The notes: generated by a model from the letters alone, not told the origin. DNA of 64,000 bases from Brevifilum sp029548365 (GCA_035376985.1 DAOSSA010000003.1:62001-126000); one strand, 5' to 3'; counted from the first letter of the stretch, positions 43,353 to 52,878 are shown. Made by a program: numbers and translations.

Positions 43353-43363
43353 TTGTCAGACAT
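43353..43363 (-). promoter_or_regulatory. Possible GntR-type operator upstream of the epimerase
   Basis: Ten of eleven bases of TTGTCAGACAA, directly following a TATGAT on the minus strand. It might place the epimerase/E1 operon under the same regulator as the purine island, but a single partial match is weak. Confidence 0.3.
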
Positions 43364-43423
43364 CATATCACATTCGCCGTCCAGAGAAAAGGAGATCAGA
43401 AAAATGTTTTAACGGAGAGCTGT

Positions 43424-43549
43424 TCAGCCCGCAGCCAGGTAATGCGCTAAAGCCGATAAGGACCCGGGCGGTCTTCCGTGGGCGTTTTGCACGCCATGAT
43501 GAATCAGTGTGATCGGTTGTGCTTGTTTTTTGTCGTTACTGTGGGCCAT
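43424..43549 (-). pseudogene. Truncated glycerophosphodiesterase-like gene remnant
   Basis: A 41-codon frame with a proper start and GGAG ribosome site. Its sequence ITLIHHGVQNAHGRPPGSL followed by ALAHYLAAG resembles the opening of GDPD-type phosphodiesterases, where an HRG-like motif is followed by a P-E-N-T-L-like segment and then a helix leading into GA-x-x-x-E-x-D. Here it stops at TGA before the metal-binding residues. It is probably the 5' end of a deleted gene. Confidence 0.35.
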
Positions 43550-43948
43550 GGGTACTCCATGAGACGTTACCCCTTATTCTAATGTCGAATTGAAAAAAAA
43601 GTAAAAGCAGATTTATTATGTTTTCTTCAGCAGATTAGCAGGTCAAATGGGAGGCCGCTAAGACAAATATTCTTGTCCATTCAACGATCCTCAAATTGTG
43701 AAAACCCCTTCTCGCCCTTAATGCGAGTGGCAACAGGTATCATTGCAGGTATAACGGGATGCTGCACGCGAAGTTTGTCTGTCAGTTAAACCGATCCACT
43801 TCTGGCTATTAACACTCTCGTGATAGAAATACTCTTTTATACACTGCTTTATAATCGTGTCAAACTTAAGCTGGTTTGAGAGGGTTCATTAAATCGGGTT
43901 TGCGCTATAATTTTATTATTCTAACTTTCGTTTAGCGAGTGCAATGCT
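43550..43948. other. Divergent intergenic region before the glycan cluster
   Basis: About 400 bases, AT-rich near its right end. TATAAT elements occur at about 43849 and 43908 on the plus strand and could serve the bi-domain oxidoreductase gene, but no matching -35 was convincing. No gene or RNA was recognised. Confidence 0.4.
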
Positions 43949-46102
43949 ATGAAACAACTTTTACAAAACATGAAAACTGGACAAGCAGTGGTGGCTGAGG
44001 TGCCCATGCCAACCCCCGGTGATGGAATGGCGTTGATTCGGACAGCCAATTCGCTGGTATCCGCAGGCACTGAACGCATGCTGGTATCCTTTGCCAAACA
44101 GGGCTTGCTGGGTAAAGCTCGCTCCCGCCCCGATTTGATACGTGAGGTGCTCAACAAAGCTCGGCGTGAGGGATTGCTCACGACCATCGAAGCGGCGTTG
44201 AACAAGCTGGATCAGCCCTTTGCCCTGGGTTATTCTTCAGCAGGCACGATCATCAAAACCGGGCCGGGTTTGGTGGGATTTAAAGCCGGCGACCGGGTCG
44301 CGTGTGCCGGTGGTGGATACGCGGTGCATGCAGAATACGCGATCATCCCTCAGAACTTGATGGTTCCCATTCCTGAGCCGGTGAATTTTGAGGAGGCAGC
44401 CTTTGCCACCATCGGGGCAATTGCCATGCAGGGTTTTCGCCTGTCCGAGGTTGGGGTTGGCGCCCGGGTTGGGATTATTGGTCTGGGATTGCTGGGTCTG
44501 CTGACCACCGGCATTGCCCGGGCTGCTGGTTGCCAGGTGCTGGGCGTCGAACTCGACCCGGCACGGGCTGACCTGGCGCTCCAGGTGGGCGCTAACAAAG
44601 CCGTTAATCGAGAGCAGGCGATTGAAGCAGCCCGATCTTTTACCCAGGGTGATGGGTTGGACGCCATTTTGATCTGCGCCGACACCTCGGACAACGATCC
44701 ACTGATCCTGGCTGGTGAAATCGCCCGCGACCGCGCCAAAGTGGTGGTGGTGGGTTCCGTGGGGATGGAGGTTCCCCGCAAGCCCTATTATGAAAAAGAA
44801 TTGGAGCTGGTTGTTTCCCGGTCCTATGGACCTGGTCGCTACGACCCGGCATATGAAGAAAAAGCGCATGATTACCCCATCGGTTATGTCCGCTGGACAG
44901 AAACGCGCAATATCGCCGCCTTTCTGACCCTTCTGGCAGAGGACAAACTGGATGTTTCGCCACTGATCAGCCACCGGGTGGCAATTGAAGAAGGCGCTCG
45001 GGCTTATGCGATCATCACCGGAGATCAGCCCTACCTGGGTGTGCTCCTCACTTATGAAGAGCAGAACCTGCCCGACGAACGGCGCATTCTTAACACAGCA
45101 GCGCCTTCAGTACGGGTCAGACCCGATGAAATCCTCGCTTTGGGTGTGTTGGGCGCTGGAAATTATGCCCTTTCCACCTTCTTACCGGTCGTTAAGCGGA
45201 TCGGCGGAATCGCGCCGGTGGGGATTGCCTCGGCATCTGGCGTCAGTGCACACTACGCCGCACGCCGCTTTGGGTTTGGATTTGCCGCCAGCGAGGCAGA
45301 AACCTTGCTCGATGACCCTGTGATCAACATGATTGCCATTCTCACCCGCCATCACCTGCACAGCCAGCAGATTCAGGCTGCCATTCAAGTGGGCAAGCAT
45401 GTATATTGTGAAAAACCCCTGGCAATCAACACCGAAGAGCTGAAGCAAATTGAACAGATGCTGCAAGGGGAAAACCAACCCCTGTTGACCGTCGGATTCA
45501 ACCGTCGTTTTGCGCCCCTCGCCCAACATCTGAAAGCCTTTGTGGATACGCGCCATGAACCGCTGTACATGCATTACCGCCTGAATGCCAATGTTCTGCC
45601 AAAAGGCCACTGGCTGCTCGATCCGGAGGTTGGAGGTGGGCGCATCATCGGCGAGGGCTGTCACTTTATTGACTTCCTGACTTTCCTGGTGGGCGAGAGC
45701 CCGGTCGAGGTGTTAACCCAGGGCTTACCGGATGGTGGCATCTACAGCGAAGACAATGTGATTATGACCTTCCGCTTCCCGGACCAAAGCCTGGGCCTTG
45801 TGTCTTACCTGGCGAACGGTGACAAATCCTTTCCAAAGGAGTACTTGGAGGTGTTCTTTGGCGGTCAGGTGGCAACTCTGAACGATTGGCGCCTGCTGGA
45901 GACTGTGGCGAAAGGCCGCCGTAAGGTGAAGCGACACCTTTTACGGCAGGACAAGGGACACTCAAATGCCTGGCGGGCTTTCCTGGCTGCCGTGCAGGGA
46001 CAGGAAGAGCTGCCCATCCCCTATGAGCAACTGCTGGGTGTGACCCGCGCCAGCTTTGCCGCCCTGGAATCTTTGCGCAGCGGGAAGCGTGTGGAGATTT
46101 AG
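43949..46102 (+). CDS. Bi-domain oxidoreductase: MDR alcohol dehydrogenase fused to GFO/IDH/MocA domain
   Basis: A 717-residue fusion. Residues 1-370 form a medium-chain, zinc-type alcohol dehydrogenase fold with coenzyme motif VGIIGLGLLGLLTTG. Residues ~385-717 form a GFO/IDH/MocA dehydrogenase with LGVLGAGNYALSTFLP and the conserved EKPLAIN lysine/proline motif. Such proteins accompany heparinase-like and glycosyltransferase genes in glycan clusters, as here, and probably oxidise and re-reduce a sugar nucleotide or glycan. The substrate is unknown. The ribosome site is weak. Confidence 0.88.
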   Translation: MKQLLQNMKTGQAVVAEVPMPTPGDGMALIRTANSLVSAGTERMLVSFAKQGLLGKARSRPDLIREVLNKARREGLLTTIEAALNKLDQPFALGYSSAGTIIKTGPGLVGFKAGDRVACAGGGYAVHAEYAIIPQNLMVPIPEPVNFEEAAFATIGAIAMQGFRLSEVGVGARVGIIGLGLLGLLTTGIARAAGCQVLGVELDPARADLALQVGANKAVNREQAIEAARSFTQGDGLDAILICADTSDNDPLILAGEIARDRAKVVVVGSVGMEVPRKPYYEKELELVVSRSYGPGRYDPAYEEKAHDYPIGYVRWTETRNIAAFLTLLAEDKLDVSPLISHRVAIEEGARAYAIITGDQPYLGVLLTYEEQNLPDERRILNTAAPSVRVRPDEILALGVLGAGNYALSTFLPVVKRIGGIAPVGIASASGVSAHYAARRFGFGFAASEAETLLDDPVINMIAILTRHHLHSQQIQAAIQVGKHVYCEKPLAINTEELKQIEQMLQGENQPLLTVGFNRRFAPLAQHLKAFVDTRHEPLYMHYRLNANVLPKGHWLLDPEVGGGRIIGEGCHFIDFLTFLVGESPVEVLTQGLPDGGIYSEDNVIMTFRFPDQSLGLVSYLANGDKSFPKEYLEVFFGGQVATLNDWRLLETVAKGRRKVKRHLLRQDKGHSNAWRAFLAAVQGQEELPIPYEQLLGVTRASFAALESLRSGKRVEI

Positions 46103-46196
46103 CCAAAAACCATGCTTGGCGGGATGAACAATCCAGGAGCAGGGCGTATGGTCATCGGTGATATTTTTTCAATTATGTTTGCCTGGGCAGTTTTTT

Positions 46197-48101
46197 ATGA
46201 CAGGGATCAATTTTAAACAGATCAAAGCCCTGCGCCAGTTGGGTTTCACCAAGCTGTGGTGCTTTGCGCGTTACCAGGTCGGGTTGCGCAGCGGACACTA
46301 CCGCCGGGCGACGCCCAGCCGCAGGGAGGGCGATGCCGGCGAGCCGGGCTTAGCGCCTTTGGAGCATTTCCCACAGGTCAGCCAGGAAGAGATAAAAAGC
46401 ACGTTAAGGGTAGCGGATGAAATCTGCCGTGGACGGGTGCGCTTGTTTGGTAGGGAACCGGTTCCCTTGAACCTAGGAGCCGGCGCTTCCAGTGCACACT
46501 GGACTGCCCTGGAAAGGACGCCGCTTAAGGAGGACATCAAGCTTATTTGGGAACCTGCCCGGTTTGGCTGGGGGATCACCCTGGTCAGGGCGTATGCCTT
46601 TAGCGGCGACCCAAATTATGCGCGAGATTTTTGGGACAAAATGCATGCATTTTTAAATGCACACCCGCCCAATACGGGGCGCCAATGGCAATCTGCCCAG
46701 GAAGTTGCCATGCGTTTGATGACCCTCGTCTTTTGTGACCGGGCGCTGACGAAGGCGCCGTCTTCAACCCGCGAGAATCGCCAGGCTTTGTGGTCGGCGG
46801 TGGCTGAACACGCCGCACGCATCCTGCCGACGCTGGCTTATGCCCGTGCGCAAAACAACAACCACCTGCTGGCTGAAGCTGCCGGGTTATTCACGGCTGG
46901 AATTTACCTGCCTGCGCACGTGCAGGCAGGTAAATGGCGGCAACTGGGCTGGGACTGGTTGAATAGAGGACTGCAACAACAGATCACTGAATTTGGGGGC
47001 TATGTCCAGCACAGCGCCAATTATCATCGTTTGATGCTGCAAATCGCCCTGTTTGCGGATCATCTTCGGCGAGCCTCCGGGCACATCGACTGGCCGATGG
47101 TGACTTTCGAACGCCTGGCAGCATCCACACGCTGGCTGTGGGCTCTGACCGATCCGGAGACAGGCCGGGTGCCAAACCTCGGCGCCAATGACGGCGCTTA
47201 CCTTTTTCCTCTGTCTGCCATGCCCCAGGAAGACTTCAGGCCGGTCGTAGAAGTAGCCGCGAGGGCGTTTTTGGGAAGCGGGGTTTATCTTCAACCTGAA
47301 TTGCGCGAAATGAGCGACTGGTTTGGTCTTGCCCTGCCGGCAGCATCAGAGCAAAATCAACCCCAGGCGATCGATATGGTGCGCCTCGCCTCAGGTCAGG
47401 GACGGGCTTTCCTCCGGGCGGCACGCTTCACTGACCGCCCCTCCCACGCAGACCAGTTGCATGTGGATTTGTGGTGGCGCGGGGTGAACATCGCCAGGGA
47501 CCCGGGTACCTATCATTACAACACGCCGGCGCCCTGGGATAACGCCTTACAGAGCAGCAAAGTTCACAATACCATCACGATCGATGGACAGGAGCAAATG
47601 ACCCTGGCCGGGCGTTTCCTGTGGCTGGATTGGGCACAGGCGGATGTTTCAGGGTACGAGTGCGGAGAAGACCATCAATTGAAGTGGGTTTTAGCCGAAC
47701 ATGACGGTTACCGCAAGCTGGGGGCGATTCATCAGCGAAAATTATCCAGGATTGAAGACGGCTGGCTGGTGGTCGATAATATTTTAAAGGGCAGCGAACT
47801 GGACCACAAGCCTCACACCGTCAACCTGACCTGGTTGTTGCCCGATTGGGATTGGACGGTTGCTGGGGAAATACTACGCGTCAACGGACCCGAGTTTTCC
47901 ATCAGGCTGCAAATCACCGGGGTAGATCAGGTCAACCTGGTCAGAGGGGGAGAGACTCTGGTGGGAACTATCGCGGCTCAGCCTTCCTGGGGGTGGTATT
48001 CACCCACCTATGCTGAAAAAACGCCCGCATTGTTATTAATTGCTGTCAGAACCGGGCCGCTGCCGATGAGATTAACAAGCACCTGGCAGATGATTGATTG
48101 A
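46197..48101 (+). CDS. Heparinase II/III-family protein (alginate lyase-like)
   Basis: A 634-residue polysaccharide-lyase-fold protein: an N-terminal alpha/alpha toroid (residues ~100-330, with NNNHLLAEAAGLFTAGIYLP, the usual Asn-His motif) and a C-terminal beta-sandwich heparinase II/III domain beginning near FLRAARFTDRPSHADQLH. The catalytic Tyr/His region HADQLHVDLWW is present. No signal peptide is visible from ATG 46197, so it may act in the cytoplasm or on lipid-linked glycan during synthesis. GTG 46158 is an alternative start. It lies between the bi-domain oxidoreductase and a GT4. Confidence 0.82.
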   Translation: MTGINFKQIKALRQLGFTKLWCFARYQVGLRSGHYRRATPSRREGDAGEPGLAPLEHFPQVSQEEIKSTLRVADEICRGRVRLFGREPVPLNLGAGASSAHWTALERTPLKEDIKLIWEPARFGWGITLVRAYAFSGDPNYARDFWDKMHAFLNAHPPNTGRQWQSAQEVAMRLMTLVFCDRALTKAPSSTRENRQALWSAVAEHAARILPTLAYARAQNNNHLLAEAAGLFTAGIYLPAHVQAGKWRQLGWDWLNRGLQQQITEFGGYVQHSANYHRLMLQIALFADHLRRASGHIDWPMVTFERLAASTRWLWALTDPETGRVPNLGANDGAYLFPLSAMPQEDFRPVVEVAARAFLGSGVYLQPELREMSDWFGLALPAASEQNQPQAIDMVRLASGQGRAFLRAARFTDRPSHADQLHVDLWWRGVNIARDPGTYHYNTPAPWDNALQSSKVHNTITIDGQEQMTLAGRFLWLDWAQADVSGYECGEDHQLKWVLAEHDGYRKLGAIHQRKLSRIEDGWLVVDNILKGSELDHKPHTVNLTWLLPDWDWTVAGEILRVNGPEFSIRLQITGVDQVNLVRGGETLVGTIAAQPSWGWYSPTYAEKTPALLLIAVRTGPLPMRLTSTWQMID

Positions 48102-48150
48102 CCAGTTCCTTGCAATTCCTTACCGCAAATTCGAGTAAAATGTTAACAAT

Positions 48151-49368
48151 ATGCACATATTGTTGATCCACCAGGCGTTTGCCGCGCTGGATGAAGCCGG
48201 CGGAACCCGTCACCATGAGCTGGCAAGGCACCTCACCCGCAGCGGCCACCGGGTGACCATTATTGCCAGCCCGGTAAGCTACCTGACGGGCGCCGGCACC
48301 GGTCGCCGCCCTGGTAAAGAGGTTGACGACCTGGGCGTAACCATCATCCGCAGTTATACATTACCCGCGCTGCACCACTCTTTCATCTGGCGAGTCTTTA
48401 GCTTCTTCAGCTTTATGCTCTCTTCACTGGTCAACGGTCTCTTTGTTAGCCGGGTAGACCTGGTCTGGGGCACCACCCCACCAATTTTCCAGGCGCCAAC
48501 CGCGTGGCTGCTGGCTCGCTTGAAAGGCGTACCCTTTCTGCTGGAGGTCCGCGATCTGTGGCCTTCCTTCGCTGTGGCTGTCGGGGTGTTGAAGAATAAA
48601 TATCTGATCCGCTTCTCAGAAAGCTTGGAGCGTTTTCTTTACCGGCACGCTGACCGGGTGGTGGTCAACTCGCCCGGATTCATCCAACACGTTCAACAGC
48701 GCGGCGCCCGGCAGATTACGCTGGTGCCTAATGGTGCCGACCCCGATATGTTTGACCCAACCACAGATGGGGGCCAGTTTCGGATGGAAAATGGTTTGGA
48801 GGAGAAATTTGTCGTTTTGTACGCCGGCGCCCACGGCATATCGAATGATCTGGATGTGGTATTGGATGCGACTGAGTTATTACGGGATGAACCTTCCATT
48901 CGCATTGTCATGGTGGGTTCAGGCAAGGAAAAGCCCCGGCTGGTCGCAGAAGCTGAACAGCGTCAATTGGAGAACCTGCTGTTCCTTCCGCCTGTGGCAA
49001 AGCAGGACATGGCAGCAATCCTGGCTGGTGCAGATGCCTGCCTGGCAATCCTGAAACCCATTGAGATGTATAAAACCACCTATCCTAACAAGGTCTTTGA
49101 TTATATGGCAGCGGGTCGCCCGGTGCTTTTGGCGATTGACGGTGAGATTCGAAAAGTGGTTGAGGACGCCCGGGCTGGGTTGTTTGTTCCGCCTGGCAAC
49201 CCCCATGCCCTGGCGGATGCCATCCAGGCGATGGCTAAGGACCCTGAAGAATGCCGCAAAATGGGGGTAAATGGCAGAACCCTGATCGAAACTCGCTTTT
49301 CCCGCGCGGAATTGGCGGATCAATTCGCCCTCATGGTTGATGAGATCATAAAACAAAGCCAGGGCTGA
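48151..49368 (+). CDS. Family 4 glycosyltransferase (WbuB-like)
   Basis: A 405-residue GT-B enzyme adding a sugar to a growing surface glycan. The N-terminal part starts with HILLIHQAFAALDEAGGTRHHELARHL shortened here to its motif GGTRHHELA; the C-terminal part has VPNGADPDMF and YPNKVFDYMAAGRPV, where the nucleotide-sugar-binding E is replaced by the K-x-F-D-Y-M pattern common in WbuB. It follows the heparinase-like gene by 49 bases and likely shares its transcript. Confidence 0.88.
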   Translation: MHILLIHQAFAALDEAGGTRHHELARHLTRSGHRVTIIASPVSYLTGAGTGRRPGKEVDDLGVTIIRSYTLPALHHSFIWRVFSFFSFMLSSLVNGLFVSRVDLVWGTTPPIFQAPTAWLLARLKGVPFLLEVRDLWPSFAVAVGVLKNKYLIRFSESLERFLYRHADRVVVNSPGFIQHVQQRGARQITLVPNGADPDMFDPTTDGGQFRMENGLEEKFVVLYAGAHGISNDLDVVLDATELLRDEPSIRIVMVGSGKEKPRLVAEAEQRQLENLLFLPPVAKQDMAAILAGADACLAILKPIEMYKTTYPNKVFDYMAAGRPVLLAIDGEIRKVVEDARAGLFVPPGNPHALADAIQAMAKDPEECRKMGVNGRTLIETRFSRAELADQFALMVDEIIKQSQG

Positions 49369-49503
49369 CTCCACCGCGCATTTTATAAAAACTTCGATCC
49401 ACTGAAAAGGCCTACTTTAAAATTAGAAAGGGAAATCAAGTATAATTTTCATACCTCAATACACCCCTCTGCGTGAAAGGGCGATGATATTGAGAAAAAA
49501 TGA

Positions 49504-49740
49504 CACGCCGGGCAAGCCGATTGTTATTTATATTGCATCCTGGCGCGTGATTTCGTGCGGGATGCAGACCCGGATTGGGCTCACCAGCGATATCGTTTTA
49601 TAACCATCGACGCCGCACGACCGGTTATGGAAGTCTTCAGTGATCTTCAGGCTAACAATCTCATGTTGCTTGAAGACCGTCAATCCAGCCATGAAGATGT
49701 TACGGGAGCTTTCAAACGTTTTCCGCAAAGGCAGGTGTAA
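49504..49740 (+). pseudogene. Decayed gene remnant before the CHAD gene
   Basis: An open frame without a good start codon. Its last ~60 codons look coding (ITIDAARPVMEVFSDLQ, then a final PQRQV) and are vaguely like a CBS-domain segment, whose stop codon TAA shares a base with the ATG of the CHAD gene. Another frame nearby has an ATG (49499) that fails after 16 codons. This looks like a frameshifted or 5'-deleted gene once coupled to the CHAD gene. The identity is unsure. Confidence 0.3.
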
Positions 49741-50780
49741 TGGATAGAAACGATCAAAAGGCCAGTTGCATATTTGGCGCCCGCTATATGCTCACCCAGG
49801 TAGAAGCATTGCAAGGTGAGATCCAGGGTGCGCTGATCGGCGATGATATTGAGCATGTGCACCGGATGCGGGTGGGCTCGCGTCGACTGAGAAATGGGCT
49901 CAACCTGTTTTCTGATTGTCTGCCTAAAAATAAAGCCAAAGCCTGGCGGAAATCAATCCGGGTGATTACGCAGTCGCTGGGCCAGGCTCGCGATCTGGAT
50001 ATTCAGATTGAGTTAATCAACTGTTGTTGTGCAGGCATCCTGGATGAGCGCCTTCAGCCCGGGTACAACCGCTTGCTATTGCGTCGTAAGCAGCAGCGCA
50101 ACCTGGCTCAGGAGAGCGTACACCAAACACTGGATCATTTACAAAAGGTGGGGGCATTAGATGCGATTGGGGCAAAATTAACTAACCTGGCGGCGTATTC
50201 GGAAAATGTTCACCGGTTCACCCCCTCTCTTTACCAGCGCGCCTTTGAGGCGATCAGCACGAACCTGGATGAGTTTCTGAGCTACGAAAACGATATCCAC
50301 GACCCCGAAAATATCACCGAATTGCATGCCATGCGGATTGCCGGCAAGCATTTGCGCTACACCCTGGAGGTTTTTGCTCCGCTCTACGGCCAGACTCTTA
50401 ACCCGCTGATCCGGACGATGAAATACATCCAGGACTTACTGGGTGAGATTCATGACAACGATGTCTGGATCCTGTGGCTGCCTGAATTTATCCAGCAGGA
50501 AGGAGTTCGTATTGAAGCGTATTTTGGTCATCGCGGACCGCTAAAACGATTGCTGCCCGGCTTAAACCACTTTATCGAAGACCGCAGACGGGTGCGCGCT
50601 GATCAGTATCAGGCTTTTTTAACGCTCTGGGAGGCCCTGCAAGACGAACAAGCCTGGGGAATCATGAGGGAGATCATCACAGTCCCGATGAATGTTGAGG
50701 ATGCCCTGGCTCTCCTGCCGGCAGCACCTGAACCAGACGAGGCAGAAGCGGGTTGGGAGGACGACACAGGAACTGGATAG
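49740..50780 (+). CDS. CHAD-domain protein
   Basis: A 346-residue all-helical protein with a CHAD domain, which binds polyphosphate through conserved basic helices. The two internal half-repeats are visible as HRMRVGSRRLRNGL (residues ~41-54) and HAMRIAGKHLRYTLEVF (~197-213). The usual N-terminal CYTH triphosphatase domain is absent, so it may act as a polyphosphate-binding factor on its own. The C-terminus is an acidic tail. Its ATG overlaps the stop of the preceding remnant. Confidence 0.85.
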   Translation: MDRNDQKASCIFGARYMLTQVEALQGEIQGALIGDDIEHVHRMRVGSRRLRNGLNLFSDCLPKNKAKAWRKSIRVITQSLGQARDLDIQIELINCCCAGILDERLQPGYNRLLLRRKQQRNLAQESVHQTLDHLQKVGALDAIGAKLTNLAAYSENVHRFTPSLYQRAFEAISTNLDEFLSYENDIHDPENITELHAMRIAGKHLRYTLEVFAPLYGQTLNPLIRTMKYIQDLLGEIHDNDVWILWLPEFIQQEGVRIEAYFGHRGPLKRLLPGLNHFIEDRRRVRADQYQAFLTLWEALQDEQAWGIMREIITVPMNVEDALALLPAAPEPDEAEAGWEDDTGTG

Positions 50781-51187
50781 CACGCGGGGTGAAGCCCCTG
50801 CAGGTTAATAGCACATGCTCACGAAAACTGCATTGCTTGCAGATCGCCACGGGAATGTGCCGGCTCTCGTGGCTATGCTACGGCATGCCCGGGCACAGGC
50901 GGTTTGATCGCACTTAACCAAACAGGGACACTCACCGGCTTTTTTAGAAACTCTCAGACTTCAAAATTGTGATCAACTCGATTTGGTGTGGATGGAAAAA
51001 ACGGCAAGGGATTCAGGCATGAATAAATTAATCCAGGCGGTTAAAAACCTTGTCAACCTTATTTTATAAGAAGGTTAGAGGTGGCTATGAAACACCGATC
51101 GCGCCGGGCACTGGCTGATACTGCTTTCCCTTCGCTGTCCTGGTGCGGTAGAATTCTTTGACTTATTAAATCAATAAGAAGGCAATT
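50781..51187 (+). other. Intergenic region with gene debris
   Basis: 407 bases between the CHAD gene and sufS. It contains the metallophosphoesterase remnant at 50815-50907, a further stretch of open frame with no recognisable product up to ~51070, and an inverted repeat AACCTT/AAGGTT near 51056-51077. AAGAAGG at the right end is the ribosome site of sufS. Confidence 0.45.
50815..50907 (+). pseudogene. 5' remnant of a metallophosphoesterase gene
   Basis: 31 codons reading TALLADRHGNVPALVAML then RHARAQAV before TGA. This closely resembles the start of calcineurin-like phosphoesterases (IALLSDIHGNLPALEAVL), with the metal-binding D-x-H still present. Shifting the frame by one base at the TGA restores the Asp-Arg expected next, so a single-base insertion is the likely cause of inactivation. 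Confidence 0.45.
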
Positions 51188-52411
51188 ATGACCCTTGATG
51201 TTCAAAAAATCCGCGCTGATTTCCCGATTTTACACACCCGGGTGTACGGGAAGCCCCTGGTTTACCTGGATAATGCCGCCACAACCCAAAAGCCTCAAGC
51301 GGTGATCGATGCGATCGTGGATTATTACACCCGCTATAACAGCAATATCCATCGCGCTGCACATCACCTCTCGAACCTGGCTACAGAAGCACATGAAGCC
51401 GCCCGCCGAACCGTGCAACGCCACATCAACGCCGAACATGAGTACGAAATCATCTTCACACGCGGCACAACAGAAGCCATTAACCTGGTGGCGTATTCTT
51501 TTGGAGAGGTGTTCATTAACCCTGGCGATGAAGTGATTTTTACAATGATGGATCATCATTCGAATTTTGTCCCCTGGCAGATGCTGTGCGAGCGCCGTGG
51601 AGCTAACTATCATGTGGTTCCCTTTGATGAAAATGGCGACCTCAGGCTGGATATCTACCAAAACCTGCTGAACAGCAAGACGCGCCTTGTGGCTTTTAAC
51701 CATGTTTCCAACTCGTTGGGTACGGTCAACCCGGCGCAGGAGATCATTCGAATGGCTCATGACGCTGGGGCGGTTGTATTGGTTGACGCAGCACAGGCAG
51801 TTCAGCATGTTGACCATGATGTCAGAGCGCTGGATGCGGATTTCTATGCCTTTTCCGGTCACAAGATCTACGGGCCGACCGGCATTGGCGTACTTTACGG
51901 CAAAGAAAAATGGCTGGATGCCATGCCGCCTTACCAGGGTGGGGGCGAGATGATCGAACGGGTGACCGTGGAAAAGACCACCTATAACAAGCTACCCTTT
52001 AAATTCGAAGCCGGAACGCCCAATATCGTTGGTCCGATTGGCATGGCAGCAGCGCTTGATTACCTGAACGCCCTGGACTTTACCGAGGTCAGGGCTCACG
52101 AAGATGCGGTTTTAGCCTATGCCCGTAAAAAATTGCTCGAGATTGACGGGTTGAAGATCTACGGAAATGGCAAACTGCATACCAGCATTGTTCCCTTCAA
52201 TATAGAAGGGGTGCACCATTATGACCTGGGAACGCTTTTAGATACCCGCGGCGTGGCGGTGCGTACAGGACATCACTGCACGGAACCGATCATGGCGGCT
52301 TTGGGCGTTGAAGGCACAGTGAGGGCGTCGCTGGCGCTATATAACAACTTTGAGGATATCGACGTGCTTGTAGAATCCATTCACCAGGCACTTAAGATTC
52401 TAAGACGGTGA
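51188..52411 (+). CDS. sufS: Cysteine desulfurase SufS
   Basis: A 407-residue group II PLP enzyme that releases sulfur (or selenium from selenocysteine) from its amino acid for Fe-S cluster assembly. The PLP lysine is in SGHKIYGPTGIG and the persulfide cysteine in RTGHHCTEP. The N-terminus VYLDNAATTQKPQAV is diagnostic. AAGAAGG is the ribosome site. It is followed 3 bases later by sufE. No sufBCD or sufU is in the window. In a genome with SelB it may also feed selenium metabolism. Confidence 0.95.
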   Translation: MTLDVQKIRADFPILHTRVYGKPLVYLDNAATTQKPQAVIDAIVDYYTRYNSNIHRAAHHLSNLATEAHEAARRTVQRHINAEHEYEIIFTRGTTEAINLVAYSFGEVFINPGDEVIFTMMDHHSNFVPWQMLCERRGANYHVVPFDENGDLRLDIYQNLLNSKTRLVAFNHVSNSLGTVNPAQEIIRMAHDAGAVVLVDAAQAVQHVDHDVRALDADFYAFSGHKIYGPTGIGVLYGKEKWLDAMPPYQGGGEMIERVTVEKTTYNKLPFKFEAGTPNIVGPIGMAAALDYLNALDFTEVRAHEDAVLAYARKKLLEIDGLKIYGNGKLHTSIVPFNIEGVHHYDLGTLLDTRGVAVRTGHHCTEPIMAALGVEGTVRASLALYNNFEDIDVLVESIHQALKILRR

Positions 52412-52414
52412 GTC

Positions 52415-52840
52415 ATGCTAACGATACAGGAAATTCAAGCCCAGATTATTGAAGATTTTTCTTTTCTACCCGAATGGGATGAGCGTTACGCGTATTTGAT
52501 CGAACTGGGGCAAAAAAGCCCGCCCATGGCCGAGGAAAATCGCACCGAGGACAATCTTGTGCGGGGGTGCCAATCGCTGGTGTGGCTGGCTCGTGAATGT
52601 CACCAGGGCGTCGTGTACCTGCAGGCTGACAGCGATTCGCTGATTGTCAAAGGGCTGGCGGCTTTATTGCTGCAGGTTTTTTCCGGTCAGCCCGCAGAAG
52701 AAGTGAGCCAGGCTGATCTGCATTTCTTTGAGACGATCGGACTCAATCAACACCTTTCTTCACAGCGCACCAACGGCTTGCTGGCTATGGTAAATGAGAT
52801 CCGGTCCTTTGCTGTACAGTGTGTGGGGGAGGGCAGTTAA
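52415..52840 (+). CDS. sufE: Sulfur acceptor protein SufE
   Basis: A 141-residue partner of SufS that accepts persulfide sulfur. The acceptor cysteine is in VRGCQSLVWL at about residue 50, and the overall order (EWDERYAYLIELG near the start, a helical C-terminal half) matches SufE/YgdK. It is translated 3 bases after sufS, indicating an operon of two. Confidence 0.93.
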   Translation: MLTIQEIQAQIIEDFSFLPEWDERYAYLIELGQKSPPMAEENRTEDNLVRGCQSLVWLARECHQGVVYLQADSDSLIVKGLAALLLQVFSGQPAEEVSQADLHFFETIGLNQHLSSQRTNGLLAMVNEIRSFAVQCVGEGS

Positions 52841-52878
52841 TCTCTTCTCAAGTTGATCATAAAAAGTTGTACTTGTCT

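Noticed and set aside
44237..44974. 245-residue minus-strand frame
   Set aside because: Shadow of the bi-domain oxidoreductase gene, whose own frame shows clear domain motifs.
50815..51070. Open frame with a single in-frame TGA at 50905, considered as a selenoprotein since SelB is present
   Set aside because: The upstream part is a metallophosphoesterase start, where Asp follows at this position. Shifting the frame by one base restores Asp-Arg, so a frameshift explains the TGA better, and no SECIS-like hairpin follows.
51230..51862. 210-residue minus-strand frame
   Set aside because: Shadow of sufS, which has all active-site motifs on the plus strand.
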